This document shows, piece by piece, positions 10,188-18,144 of a stretch of DNA of 64,000 bases (position 1 is the first letter of the stretch; the number at the start of each line of letters is the position of its first letter). Origin of the DNA: Stappia sp. 28M-7 (GTDB lineage Bacteria; Pseudomonadota; Alphaproteobacteria; Rhizobiales; Stappiaceae); assembly GCF_014252955.1 (NCBI RefSeq), contig NZ_JACMIA010000003.1:62001-126000 (forward strand), in the 5' to 3' direction. The translations under genes were made by a program, and so were the position numbers. The notes below the pieces were generated by a model. It made no database searches, had not been told where the DNA came from, and saw nothing but the letters and a program-made list of their open reading frames with translations.

Positions 10188-11510
10188 TCAGTAGAGCAGG
10201 CGCACGAGGGCGAGCGTCAGGCCCGGGAACAGCACCAGGATCGCCACGCGGACGATGTCGCTGGCGATGAACGGCACGACGCCGCGGAAGGTCTGCGACA
10301 GCGGCACGTCGGGCGCCATCGAGTTGATGACGAAGAGATTCATGCCGACCGGCGGCGTTATCAGCCCGACCTCCACCACGATCAGCACGATGATGCCGAA
10401 CCACAGGGCGAACTCTTCCGGCGGCAGGCCGAAATCCAGCGCCGAGACGATGGGAAAGAAGATCGGGATCGTCAGCAGGATCATGGAAAGCGAATCCATG
10501 ATGCAGCCGAAGACGAGGTAGCAGACCAGGATGATCAGCAGCACGGTCCAGGGATTGAGCCCGAGCTCGCCGACATAGGCGGCCGACTGCTGAGGCAGCT
10601 GCGAGAAGGCGAGAAAGCCGTTGTAGACGCTGGCGCCGAGCACGATGAAGAAGATCATGCCGGTGGCGCTGGCGGTCGACAGGAAGGATTCCACCAGCCC
10701 CTTGCGGTCGAGCCCGCCATTGAGGAGGGCGACGATGCCGGTGCCGGCCGCGCCCACCGCGGCGCCTTCGGTCGGCGTGAAGATGCCCGAATAGATGCCG
10801 CCGATCACCGCGACGAAGATCACCATGACCGGCCAGACGGCGATCAGCGCGGCGATCCGCTCGGCGCCCGTCGCCTTGGCCTGGCTGCCGGCGCTGTCCG
10901 GGCGGAACCGCACATAGAGCGAGACGGTGAGCATGTAGCCGAGGGCGGCGAGAAGGCCCGGAATGAAGGCGGCGACGAAGAGCTTGGCGATGTTCTGCTC
11001 CGTCAGGATGGCGTAGATCACCAGCACGACGGAGGGCGGAATGAGGATGCCGAGCGTGCCGCCGGCGGCAAGGCAGGCGGTCGAGAGGGCGCCGGAATAG
11101 CCGCAGCGCCGCATCTCGGGCAGGGCGACCTGGCCCATGGTCGCGGCGGTGGCGAGCGAGGAGCCGCAGATCGCGCCGAAGCCGCCGCAGGCCGCGACTG
11201 CCGCCATGGCGACGCCGCCGCGCCGGTGGCCGACCATCGTCTCGGCCGCGCGGAACAGCGCCCGCGACATGCCCCCGCGCGTGGCGAACTGGCCCATCAA
11301 CAGGAACAGCGGAACGATGGACAGCGAGTAGTTGGAAAAGGTGCTGTAGACCAGCGACTTGAGCTGCGCCAGGATCGGCACCGTGCTCCCCGTTACCAGC
11401 GTCGTTCCGGCAATGCCGACCAGCAGCATCGACAGGCCGATGGGCAGGCGGAGGAAGATCATCAGCAGCAGGACGGGAATCGACCACAGGCCGTATTCGA
11501 GCGATGACAC
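10188..11510 (-). CDS. dctM: TRAP transporter large permease (DctM family)
   Basis: The 440-residue, very hydrophobic protein has the twelve-or-so membrane segments of DctM, the large subunit of tripartite ATP-independent periplasmic transporters that take up organic acids with Na+. Recognisable blocks are PIGLSMLLVGIAG near the N-terminus, GGTLGILIPPSVVLVIY in the middle, GAAVGAAGTGI, and GLITPPVGMNLFVIN toward the C-terminus. The start is a GTG seven bases after the stop of the dctQ gene upstream. No DctP binding protein accompanies the pair, so the ligand is unknown. Confidence 0.92.
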   Translation of the reverse strand: MSSLEYGLWSIPVLLLMIFLRLPIGLSMLLVGIAGTTLVTGSTVPILAQLKSLVYSTFSNYSLSIVPLFLLMGQFATRGGMSRALFRAAETMVGHRRGGVAMAAVAACGGFGAICGSSLATAATMGQVALPEMRRCGYSGALSTACLAAGGTLGILIPPSVVLVIYAILTEQNIAKLFVAAFIPGLLAALGYMLTVSLYVRFRPDSAGSQAKATGAERIAALIAVWPVMVIFVAVIGGIYSGIFTPTEGAAVGAAGTGIVALLNGGLDRKGLVESFLSTASATGMIFFIVLGASVYNGFLAFSQLPQQSAAYVGELGLNPWTVLLIILVCYLVFGCIMDSLSMILLTIPIFFPIVSALDFGLPPEEFALWFGIIVLIVVEVGLITPPVGMNLFVINSMAPDVPLSQTFRGVVPFIASDIVRVAILVLFPGLTLALVRLLY

Positions 11511-11516
11511 GTACGG

Positions 11517-12041
11517 TTACTCCCGGCCGGTCGCGGCCGCAGGCGGCGCGAGGGTCTCGTCAAGGCTGCGCCAGACGGTGTAGGCACAGACCAGCACGGC
11601 GAAGGCGGCGCCGACCAGCGAGGCGGCATAGGGCCACCACAGCGGAAACTGCAGGATGAAGGTGGTCTCGCCATAAGCCTGCTTGTCCAGCATGCCGAGC
11701 CACAGGCGCCAGCAGATCAGGCCGCTGGCCAGCGTCATCAGGATATTGGCGATGAGATCGACGCCCGCGTTGACCCTGGGGCCGAAGCGCGCCAGCAGCA
11801 GGTCGACGGTGACATGGCCGCGCTTGAGCTGGCACCAGGGCAGGAAGGCGAAGATCGCGAAGGCGGTGCCCGCTTCCACCAGCTCGTAGTCGCCGGGAAT
11901 GGGGCCAAGGCCGACGGAGGTCAGCGCGCGGCCGGTGATCGACACGACGGTGGCGATGGTCAGCGCGACCAGCACCGCACCGCCGGCAATCGCCAGCCAG
12001 GCACAGAGCCGCTCCAGCAGCCGTTCGACGGATTGACGCAT
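11517..12041 (-). CDS. dctQ: TRAP transporter small permease (DctQ family)
   Basis: The 174-residue protein has four predicted membrane segments: a first segment about residues 15-35, a second in YELVEAGTAFAIFAFLPWCQLKRGHVTVD, and two more in the second half. This is the size and pattern of DctQ, the small membrane subunit that partners DctM. It is the first gene of a two-gene operon and ends seven bases before dctM. The usual periplasmic binding protein gene is missing on both sides. Confidence 0.88.
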   Translation of the reverse strand: MRQSVERLLERLCAWLAIAGGAVLVALTIATVVSITGRALTSVGLGPIPGDYELVEAGTAFAIFAFLPWCQLKRGHVTVDLLLARFGPRVNAGVDLIANILMTLASGLICWRLWLGMLDKQAYGETTFILQFPLWWPYAASLVGAAFAVLVCAYTVWRSLDETLAPPAAATGRE

Positions 12042-12342
12042 CAGCTATCGGTCCTCCCCAGCGCGAGCCCGGCGCCGTCGGCGCAGACTGCCCGCTCCCT
12101 TGCGGTCTCTGCCCGCCCTGCTCTTAGCGGCTGGGGCGGGCGGCGACAACTCCCGCCCTCAGGCAGGCGCAACCGGCAAGACCGACAGGGTGGGCCATGC
12201 AAAAGGTAATGTAAAATGAGATTTGGATGACTTTCCATAACCGCTGGCGCGGCCGGTCGGCCCATGCTTGCCTCTCCCGTCCGGCTCGGCTCAACTGCGG
12301 GCCATTGGACAAGCGATTTGGGCCTGAAGGGAGTGTCCGGGA
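12042..12342. other. divergent intergenic region, dctQ / sulfatase
   Basis: This 301-bp gap lies between divergent genes. Most of it is GC-rich, but 12183-12243 is clearly richer in A and T and is the likely promoter zone for one or both genes. I see no gene, no clear palindrome and no terminator in it. In particular there is no open frame resembling a DctP signal peptide or binding protein. Confidence 0.5.
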
Positions 12343-14082
12343 GTGGCGAGACGCGCGCGCAATATCCTTTTCGTGATGTATGACCAGCTGCGCTTCGACT
12401 ATCTCGGCTGCGCCGGCCATCCGCACCTCAAGACGCCGAATTTCGACCGGCTGGCGGCGCGCGGGGTGCGCTTCACCAGTGCCTATGTGCAGTCGCCGAT
12501 CTGCGGCGCCTCGCGCATGAGCTTCTACACCGGGCGCTATGTCGGCTCGCACGGCGCGGCCTGGAACAACTATCCGCTGAAGGCGGGCGAGGTGACGCTG
12601 GGCGACCACCTGCGGGCACGCGGGATGGACGCGGTGCTGATCGGCAAGACCCACATGAAGGTCGACGATGCCGGGCTCGACCGGCTCGGCATCTCGCGCG
12701 GCGGCATCATCGGCACCCGCATCGCCGAATGCGGCTTCGATGCCAGGGTGCGCGACGACGGGCTGTGGGCGGAAGGTCCGGACGGGCCGTACGACGCCAA
12801 GCCCTCGCCCTACAACGAATTCCTCAAGGCGCGCGGCTACGACAGCCGCAACCCCTGGCACGACCACGCCAATTCCGGTCTTTCGCAGGAGCGGGACGCG
12901 GACGGGCGCGGCGAAATCGAGAGCGGCTGGCTGATGCGCAATGCCGGGCTCGCGGCGAATGTGCGGGAAGAAGACGCCGAGACGCCGTGGCTGACCGACG
13001 AGACGCTGGCTTTCCTCGCCGAGCGGCGCGAGGAGCGGCGGGCGGTCCCCTGGCTCTGCCACGTTTCCTACATCAAGCCGCACTGGCCCTATATCGTGCC
13101 GGCGCCCTATCACGACATGTACGGGCCCGAAGACGTGCTGCCGGCCATGCGCCATGAGCGCGAGCGGGCCGACCCCAACCCGGTCTTCGAGGCCTTCATG
13201 CAGAGCCGGGCCTCGCGCAGCTTTGCCCGCGACGAGGTGCGGGAGGCGGCGATCCCCGCCTATATGGGCCTGGTGCGCCAGTGCGACGACCAGTTCGGCC
13301 GGCTGCTCGACGCGCTGGAGGAAAGCGGCGCGCTGGACGATACGATGATCGTCGTCACCTCCGACCATGGCGACTATCTCGGCGATCACTGGCTCGGCGA
13401 GAAGGACCTCTTCCACGAGCCCTCGGTGAAGGTGCCGCTGATCGTCTACGACCCCTCGGATGAGGCCGATGCGACCCGCGGCAGCACCTGCGACGCGCTG
13501 GTCGAGGCGATCGACCTCGCCGCCACCTTCGTCGACGTGGCGGGGCGCCGGGACGGCGAGGTGCCGGACCTGCCCGGCCACATCCTGGAAGGGCGCTCGC
13601 TGTTGCCCTGGCTGCATGGCGAAAGGCCCACCGACTGGCGGCGCGCGGCGATCAGCGAATACGACTATTCCTGCACGCCGATGGCCGACCGGCTCGGCGT
13701 CTCAGTCAAGGATGCCCGGCTCTTCATGGTGTTCGACGGGCGCTACAAGCTGATCCACGCGGAAGGCGGGCTGCCGCCGATGCTGTTCGACCTGGAAAGC
13801 GATCCGTCCGAATTCAACGATCTCGGCCGCGATCCCGCCCATGCCGGCGAGGTGGCGCGGCTGCGCGGCCTGCTGGCCGACTGGGGTCTGCGGCTCAGCC
13901 AGCGCACCACGGTGAGCGACAAGCAGATCCTGGCGCGGCGCGGCGGGGCGGGCGGGCGCACCGGCGTGCTGATCGGCGTCCACGACGAGGCCGATGCAAG
14001 CGAGGAGGCCCTCGCCTTCTATCGCGGCAAGGTGAAACCCATGGCTCGGTCAGAGCAGGATGAGACGGATCAGGCCGAATAG
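12343..14082 (+). CDS. sulfatase superfamily hydrolase, phosphonate monoester hydrolase-like
   Basis: The 579-residue protein belongs to the sulfatase/alkaline phosphatase superfamily and resembles bacterial phosphonate monoester hydrolases, promiscuous enzymes that cleave phosphonate, phosphate and sulfate esters. The formylglycine motif is C54-G-A-S-R58, with Ala where most type I sulfatases have Pro. The N-terminal metal site (ILFVMYDQLRFDYLG), KTHMK, and the later TSDHGDYLGDH metal ligands are all present. There is no signal peptide, so it is cytosolic, as known PMHs are. The start is a GTG after a GGGAG-like stretch. The last 13 bases overlap the 3' end of nagA on the other strand. Confidence 0.85.
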   Translation: MARRARNILFVMYDQLRFDYLGCAGHPHLKTPNFDRLAARGVRFTSAYVQSPICGASRMSFYTGRYVGSHGAAWNNYPLKAGEVTLGDHLRARGMDAVLIGKTHMKVDDAGLDRLGISRGGIIGTRIAECGFDARVRDDGLWAEGPDGPYDAKPSPYNEFLKARGYDSRNPWHDHANSGLSQERDADGRGEIESGWLMRNAGLAANVREEDAETPWLTDETLAFLAERREERRAVPWLCHVSYIKPHWPYIVPAPYHDMYGPEDVLPAMRHERERADPNPVFEAFMQSRASRSFARDEVREAAIPAYMGLVRQCDDQFGRLLDALEESGALDDTMIVVTSDHGDYLGDHWLGEKDLFHEPSVKVPLIVYDPSDEADATRGSTCDALVEAIDLAATFVDVAGRRDGEVPDLPGHILEGRSLLPWLHGERPTDWRRAAISEYDYSCTPMADRLGVSVKDARLFMVFDGRYKLIHAEGGLPPMLFDLESDPSEFNDLGRDPAHAGEVARLRGLLADWGLRLSQRTTVSDKQILARRGGAGGRTGVLIGVHDEADASEEALAFYRGKVKPMARSEQDETDQAE

Positions 14083-15257
14083 AGCCGGCTGCCGGCGATC
14101 CAGGTGGCGCGCACCCGCAAACCGGCGTCGAGCTCGACGAAATCCGCGTCGAACCCGGGCAGCAACCGGCCCTTGCGCTCGGCAAGGCCGGCGGCCTCGG
14201 CCGCATGCAGCGAGACCATGCGCAGGGCCAGCTCCAGCGGCAGGCCGATGGGCCCGGCGAGCCGGCGCAGCGAGGCGGACATGTCGATATCGGCACCGGC
14301 CAGCGTGCCGTCGGCCAGGGTCAGCCGGCCGAGCCCTTCGCCCATCGGCTCGCGGGCGATCTCGCGGCCGTTAAGCGTGAAGGAGCTGGCATCGGTGCCG
14401 AGCGGGGCCATCGCGTCGGTGACGACGAAGAGGCGGCCGGGGCCGGCCTTGCCGCGCGCGGCGATGCCGATCACTGGATCGGCGACATGCAGCCCGTCGA
14501 CGATGATGCCGGCCGACAGCGCACCGGTGGCCAGCGCCGCTCCCGCAAGGCCGGGCGCCCGGTGACCGAGCGGGCTCATCGCGTTGAAGAGATGGGTGAC
14601 GAGGCGCGCGCCGGCGACGGTCGCGGCCAGCGCGGTCGCGTGATCCGCATCGCTGTGGCCGAGGCTGACCATGACGCCGGCATCGACCAGCCGGCGGATC
14701 GTCTCGCTCGGCACGATCTCGGGCGCCAGCGTGACGAGAAGCAGCGGCAGGCGGCGGGCGGCGTCGATGAGCTGTTCGGCATCGGCCTCGCTCATCGGCC
14801 GGATCAGCTCGGCCGCATGGGCGCCCTTGCGCGAGGGGGCGAGATGCGGCCCCTCCAGATGCAGGCCGAGGCAGCCGGGCACGCTGGTCGCCGCGCCGAT
14901 GGCGGCGCGAATCGCCCGCTCGGTCACCTGCGGCGTGTCGGTGATCAGCGTCGGCAGGAAGGCGGTGGTGCCGAAGCGGCGATGGGCGGCCGCGATGGCG
15001 GCAATGGAATCACGGTCGGTCGCGGTGTTGAACTGCACCCCGCCGCCGCCATTGACCTGAAGGTCGATGAAGCCGGGCACCAGCATGTCGCCGGCCGCCT
15101 CGATCCGCTCGGCATCGCCCGGCAGATCGTGGCCGCGCACGATGCCGGCAATGCCGCCGTTTTCAACGAGAAGCGCGGCATCCTCGTGCCAGCTCTCGCC
15201 GTCGAAGATCTTCCTTGCAGAAATCGCCAGGGGGCGCCGGGGGGTCTCGTCAGGCAT
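14070..15257 (-). CDS. nagA: N-acetylglucosamine-6-phosphate deacetylase
   Basis: This 395-residue amidohydrolase removes acetate from GlcNAc-6-phosphate to give glucosamine-6-phosphate in amino-sugar and peptidoglycan recycling. Seen are FIDLQVNGGGGVQFN near the N-terminus, HLEGPHLAPSRKGAH with the metal-binding Glu, LGHSDAD, THLFNAMSPLGHRAPG and the catalytic VTDAMAPLGT. The ATG at 15257 is chosen because it lies just before the family's N-terminal beta-sandwich; upstream codons are not conserved in character. The kinase that makes its substrate is 88 bp upstream on the same strand. No nagB deaminase is in the window. Confidence 0.93.
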   Translation of the reverse strand: MPDETPRRPLAISARKIFDGESWHEDAALLVENGGIAGIVRGHDLPGDAERIEAAGDMLVPGFIDLQVNGGGGVQFNTATDRDSIAAIAAAHRRFGTTAFLPTLITDTPQVTERAIRAAIGAATSVPGCLGLHLEGPHLAPSRKGAHAAELIRPMSEADAEQLIDAARRLPLLLVTLAPEIVPSETIRRLVDAGVMVSLGHSDADHATALAATVAGARLVTHLFNAMSPLGHRAPGLAGAALATGALSAGIIVDGLHVADPVIGIAARGKAGPGRLFVVTDAMAPLGTDASSFTLNGREIAREPMGEGLGRLTLADGTLAGADIDMSASLRRLAGPIGLPLELALRMVSLHAAEAAGLAERKGRLLPGFDADFVELDAGLRVRATWIAGSRLYSA

Positions 15258-15345
15258 GGTCCGGGCATCCCGCGTCGGGGCCGGTCTGTCGCCGGCGGGA
15301 GGGTCGTTGCCGCTTTTTGCGTCAGCCGTCCGCGGCGCGCAAGCG

Positions 15346-16215
15346 TCAGGCGGCGAAAAACGCGCGCCTCGCCATGCGCACGGCCCCGTCCAGCGCATCG
15401 CCCAGCGGCTCGGCAAGGAGCGCGGCAAGGGGCGGTGCAAGACGCGGCGCATAGAGAGGGGCAAGGCCGCCCATCAGCACGATGCGCTCGCAGCCGGGAA
15501 AGACAAGGGCGGCGAGCATTTCCTCCACCTCCAAGGTGAAGGCGGCAAGCAGGGCCTCGGCCTCGCTGTCGCCGGCCTTCGCCGCGGCAAAGACCGCCGG
15601 GGCGTGGCGGGCGAAATCGGCCTGGCGGGCGGACCCGGCAAAGGCGACCATGCGGGCGGGATCGTCGCCGAAGGCGGCAAGCAGCGTTTGCGCAAGCACC
15701 CCGCGCGGGCGCACCCCGTCGCGCGACAGCAGCGCCGATTTCAGCGCCTCGCGGCCGAGCCTGGCGCCGCCCCCCTGGTCGGCGAGATGCACGCCCCAGC
15801 CGCCGACGCTGCGGATCTCCCCGTCCTGCCTGGCGAGAAAGGCCGAGCCGGTGCCGAGGATCGCCATGATGCCGTCATGGGGGCCGAGTGCGCCTTCCAG
15901 CGCGATCTCGCCGTCGCCGACGAGCTCAACCTGCGAGAAGGGAAGGGAGAGAAGCGAGCGGCCGTCGCGGCCGAGCTGGCGGGCGCCGGCAAGGCCGAGC
16001 AGCGCCGGACAGGCCGAGAGCGCGCCGGCCGGCAACCCGGCCTCGGCGAGCGCGCCTTGCGCTGCCGCAACGATGTTTGCGGCGGCCTGTTGCGGATCGG
16101 TCGCGACATTGGCCGGACCGGCGAGACCGCGCGAGACGATCTCGCCGTCGGGACCGGCAAGGGCGGCGCGGCAGGTGCTGCCGCCGCCGTCGATGGCGAT
16201 GAGCCAGGAGCTCAT
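15346..16215 (-). CDS. nagK: N-acetylglucosamine kinase (BadF/BadG/BcrA/BcrD ATPase family)
   Basis: The 289-residue protein starts with the phosphate-1 motif AIDGGGSTCRAAL of the ASKHA ATPase fold, has GTGSAFLARQDG (phosphate 2) in the middle and a GGWGVHLADQGGGARLGREAL block typical of N-acetylglucosamine kinases. It phosphorylates GlcNAc in the cytosol, supplying the deacetylase encoded directly downstream. It is co-oriented with nagA and begins 24 bp after the phaZ stop, so it could also be read through from phaZ. Kinase specificity is inferred from the nagA partner. Confidence 0.82.
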   Translation of the reverse strand: MSSWLIAIDGGGSTCRAALAGPDGEIVSRGLAGPANVATDPQQAAANIVAAAQGALAEAGLPAGALSACPALLGLAGARQLGRDGRSLLSLPFSQVELVGDGEIALEGALGPHDGIMAILGTGSAFLARQDGEIRSVGGWGVHLADQGGGARLGREALKSALLSRDGVRPRGVLAQTLLAAFGDDPARMVAFAGSARQADFARHAPAVFAAAKAGDSEAEALLAAFTLEVEEMLAALVFPGCERIVLMGGLAPLYAPRLAPPLAALLAEPLGDALDGAVRMARRAFFAA

Positions 16216-16239
16216 GTCAGTGCGCTCACTGCCCTCGGC

Positions 16240-17868
16240 TCAGTGCGTGGCGGGCTGCTCGGCGAGCTTGCGGGCCTGCTCGATCCAGCCGTCGCGGTCG
16301 ATGCGGCCGCGGAAGTCGAGCCGGTTGTCGAGCGCGGCGATCTGCTCGTCGGTGAGCGCGGCGATCTGCCAATAGTGGAAGATGCCGGCGCCGTTGAGCG
16401 CGGTCTGCAGCTTCGGCCCGACGCCGGAGATCGCCGTGAGGTCGTCAGCGACGCCGCGCGGCTTGGCCAGCAGGACCTCGGCCAGCGGATCGGAGACCGG
16501 CTTGGTCTTGGCCTTTTCAGGGGCCTTTTCCGGGGCCTTTGCGGGGGTCTTCGCCTCGGCGGGCTTTTCGGCGACGGGGATGGTCACCTCGGAAGAGGCC
16601 GTCTTCGCCGGGTCGGAAGCCTTGGGAGCCGTGGCCGGCAGATGCGCGTGGCTGCGCATGAAGTCGAGGATGCGCGGGGCGATCTCCGAGCGGAAGCGCG
16701 AGCCGTTGAACACGCCGTAATGGCCGACATCCGGCTGCATGTAATGGGCGCGCATGTCGGGCGAGAGATTGACGCACAGATTGTGCGCCGCCATCGTCTG
16801 GCCGCGGCCGGTGATGTCGTCCTTCTCGCCCTCGACCGTCAGCAGGGCCGAACGGCGGATAGCGCCGCAATCGACCAGCTCGCCGCGATGGCGCATCTTG
16901 CCGTTGGCGAGCGCGTGGCGGATGAACACGGTCTCCACCGTCTGCAGGTAGAACTCGGCCGTGAGGTCCATCACCGCCAGATACTCGTCGTAGAAGTCGC
17001 GGTGCTTCTCGGCATTGTCGCCGTCGCCGGAGACGAGATGCTGGAAGAATTCGTGATGCGCGTTGACGTGCCGGTCGAGGTTCATGCTCATGAAGCCCGA
17101 AAGCTGCAGGAAGCCCGGATAGACGTCGCGCATGAAGCCCGGCTGCGGGAACGGCACCTTCATGATGACATTGCGTTCGAACCAGTCGATGCTCTTGTTC
17201 TCGGCCAGATCGTTGACGGCGGTCGGGTTGATCCGCGTGTCGATCGGCCCGCCCATCAGCGTGACGCTGGCCGGCGCGCAAGGATCGTTGTGCGCTTCCA
17301 TCACCGCCGTGGCGGCAAGCACCGGCACGGAGGGCTGGCATACGGCCATGACATGGGTGTCCGGCCCCAGGAAGTGCAGCATCTCGATGACGTAGTCGAT
17401 ATAGTCGTCGAGATCGAACCGGCCGTCGGTGAGCGGCACCATGCGCGCATCGATCCAGTCGGTGATGTAGATGTCGGCGCTCGGCAGCATGGTCTCGACC
17501 GTGCCGCGCAGCAGCGTCGCATAGTGGCCCGACATCGGCGCAACCATCAGGATGCGCGGGCCCTTGTGCTTGCGCTCGCCGAGCTTGCGGTCGAAATGCA
17601 AGAGGTTGCAGAAGGGCTTCTTCCAGACGATCTCCTCGCGCACCGGCACCTTGACGCCGCTGACGGTGGTCTGGGTGAGGCCGAACTCCGGCTTGCCGTA
17701 GCGCCGGGTCATCCGCTCGATCATCTCGCAGCCGGCGGCGACAGAGCGCCCGATCGGGGTGTGGGAGAACGGATTGAGCGGGTTCTGGAAGTACAGGCGC
17801 GTCATGTCTGCGGTCGCCCGCAGAGGACTCATCGCCGCATGATTGAATTCATAGACCTGATAGAACAC
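16240..17868 (-). CDS. phaZ: intracellular polyhydroxyalkanoate depolymerase with C-terminal helix-hairpin-helix tail
   Basis: PhaZ hydrolyses stored polyhydroxybutyrate in the cytosol. From the GTG at 17868 the protein is 542 residues and begins VFYQVYEFNHAAMSPLRA, the standard family N-terminus; the open frame extends 26 codons further but through the promoter. The nucleophile region AVCQPSVP (Cys at about 177) fits the Cys-type triad of intracellular PhaZ enzymes. The depolymerase core ends near residue 418, longer than which the family normally does not go. It is followed by a Lys/Ala/Pro-rich linker and a helix-hairpin-helix segment (AISGVGPKLQTALNGAGIFH). That tail resembles those fused to NuoE and ribosomal L21 in rhizobia. 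Confidence 0.9.
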   Translation of the reverse strand: MFYQVYEFNHAAMSPLRATADMTRLYFQNPLNPFSHTPIGRSVAAGCEMIERMTRRYGKPEFGLTQTTVSGVKVPVREEIVWKKPFCNLLHFDRKLGERKHKGPRILMVAPMSGHYATLLRGTVETMLPSADIYITDWIDARMVPLTDGRFDLDDYIDYVIEMLHFLGPDTHVMAVCQPSVPVLAATAVMEAHNDPCAPASVTLMGGPIDTRINPTAVNDLAENKSIDWFERNVIMKVPFPQPGFMRDVYPGFLQLSGFMSMNLDRHVNAHHEFFQHLVSGDGDNAEKHRDFYDEYLAVMDLTAEFYLQTVETVFIRHALANGKMRHRGELVDCGAIRRSALLTVEGEKDDITGRGQTMAAHNLCVNLSPDMRAHYMQPDVGHYGVFNGSRFRSEIAPRILDFMRSHAHLPATAPKASDPAKTASSEVTIPVAEKPAEAKTPAKAPEKAPEKAKTKPVSDPLAEVLLAKPRGVADDLTAISGVGPKLQTALNGAGIFHYWQIAALTDEQIAALDNRLDFRGRIDRDGWIEQARKLAEQPATH

Positions 17869-17921
17869 GTGACCGACCTCGCAATCTCCGTGAGGCAGTG
17901 CAGCATGGCCGCCTGCCTTTT

Positions 17922-17964
17922 TTCGCATTGCAAAATAGTATGACAAAGATTAACGCCGCTTCAA
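17922..17964 (-). promoter_or_regulatory. phaZ promoter with PhaR-like site
   Basis: On the minus strand TTGAAG (17964-17959) and TACTAT (17940-17935) are separated by 18 bases, a good sigma-70-type promoter for phaZ. Overlapping the expected start of transcription is TTGCAATGCGAA (17933-17922). It differs by one base from the TGC-N3-GCAA pattern reported for PhaR/PhbF regulators of PHB metabolism. A repressor bound there would block initiation. Confidence 0.5.
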
Positions 17965-18098
17965 CCTGTACGGAGGTCCACAGGGGCTCAGGCGGTGCGG
18001 GGATACCGGACGTAGCGGTTCAGGCGAGGAAAACTTCTCCCGGCTGTTCCGAAAACGCGAGGCAAGACAGGATCTTGCCAGAAGCGGCCACGCGGTGG

Positions 18099-18125
18099 AA
18101 AAAAGTTGCGGCGACCGCTTTTTTT
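18099..18125 (-). terminator. terminator after hemW operon, symmetric on both strands
   Basis: GCGG and CCGC (18108-18118) form a tight hairpin with an A-run on the left and a seven-T run on the right, 20 bp past the hemW stop. It can act as an intrinsic terminator in either direction. It would insulate the phaZ promoter from the hemW-rdgB-rph operon. Confidence 0.55.
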
Positions 18126-18144
18126 CAGCGGATCCCGTCAAAAA

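Noticed and set aside
12041-12265. A 74-codon minus-strand frame in the gap upstream of dctQ, considered as a missing DctP fragment
   Set aside because: There is no signal peptide or DctP-like motif, the composition is Arg/Pro-rich, and it spans the likely promoter.
15067-17943. A 958-codon open frame on the plus strand across nagA, nagK and phaZ
   Set aside because: The product has no recognisable domain and mirrors the codon pattern of the genes on the other strand.
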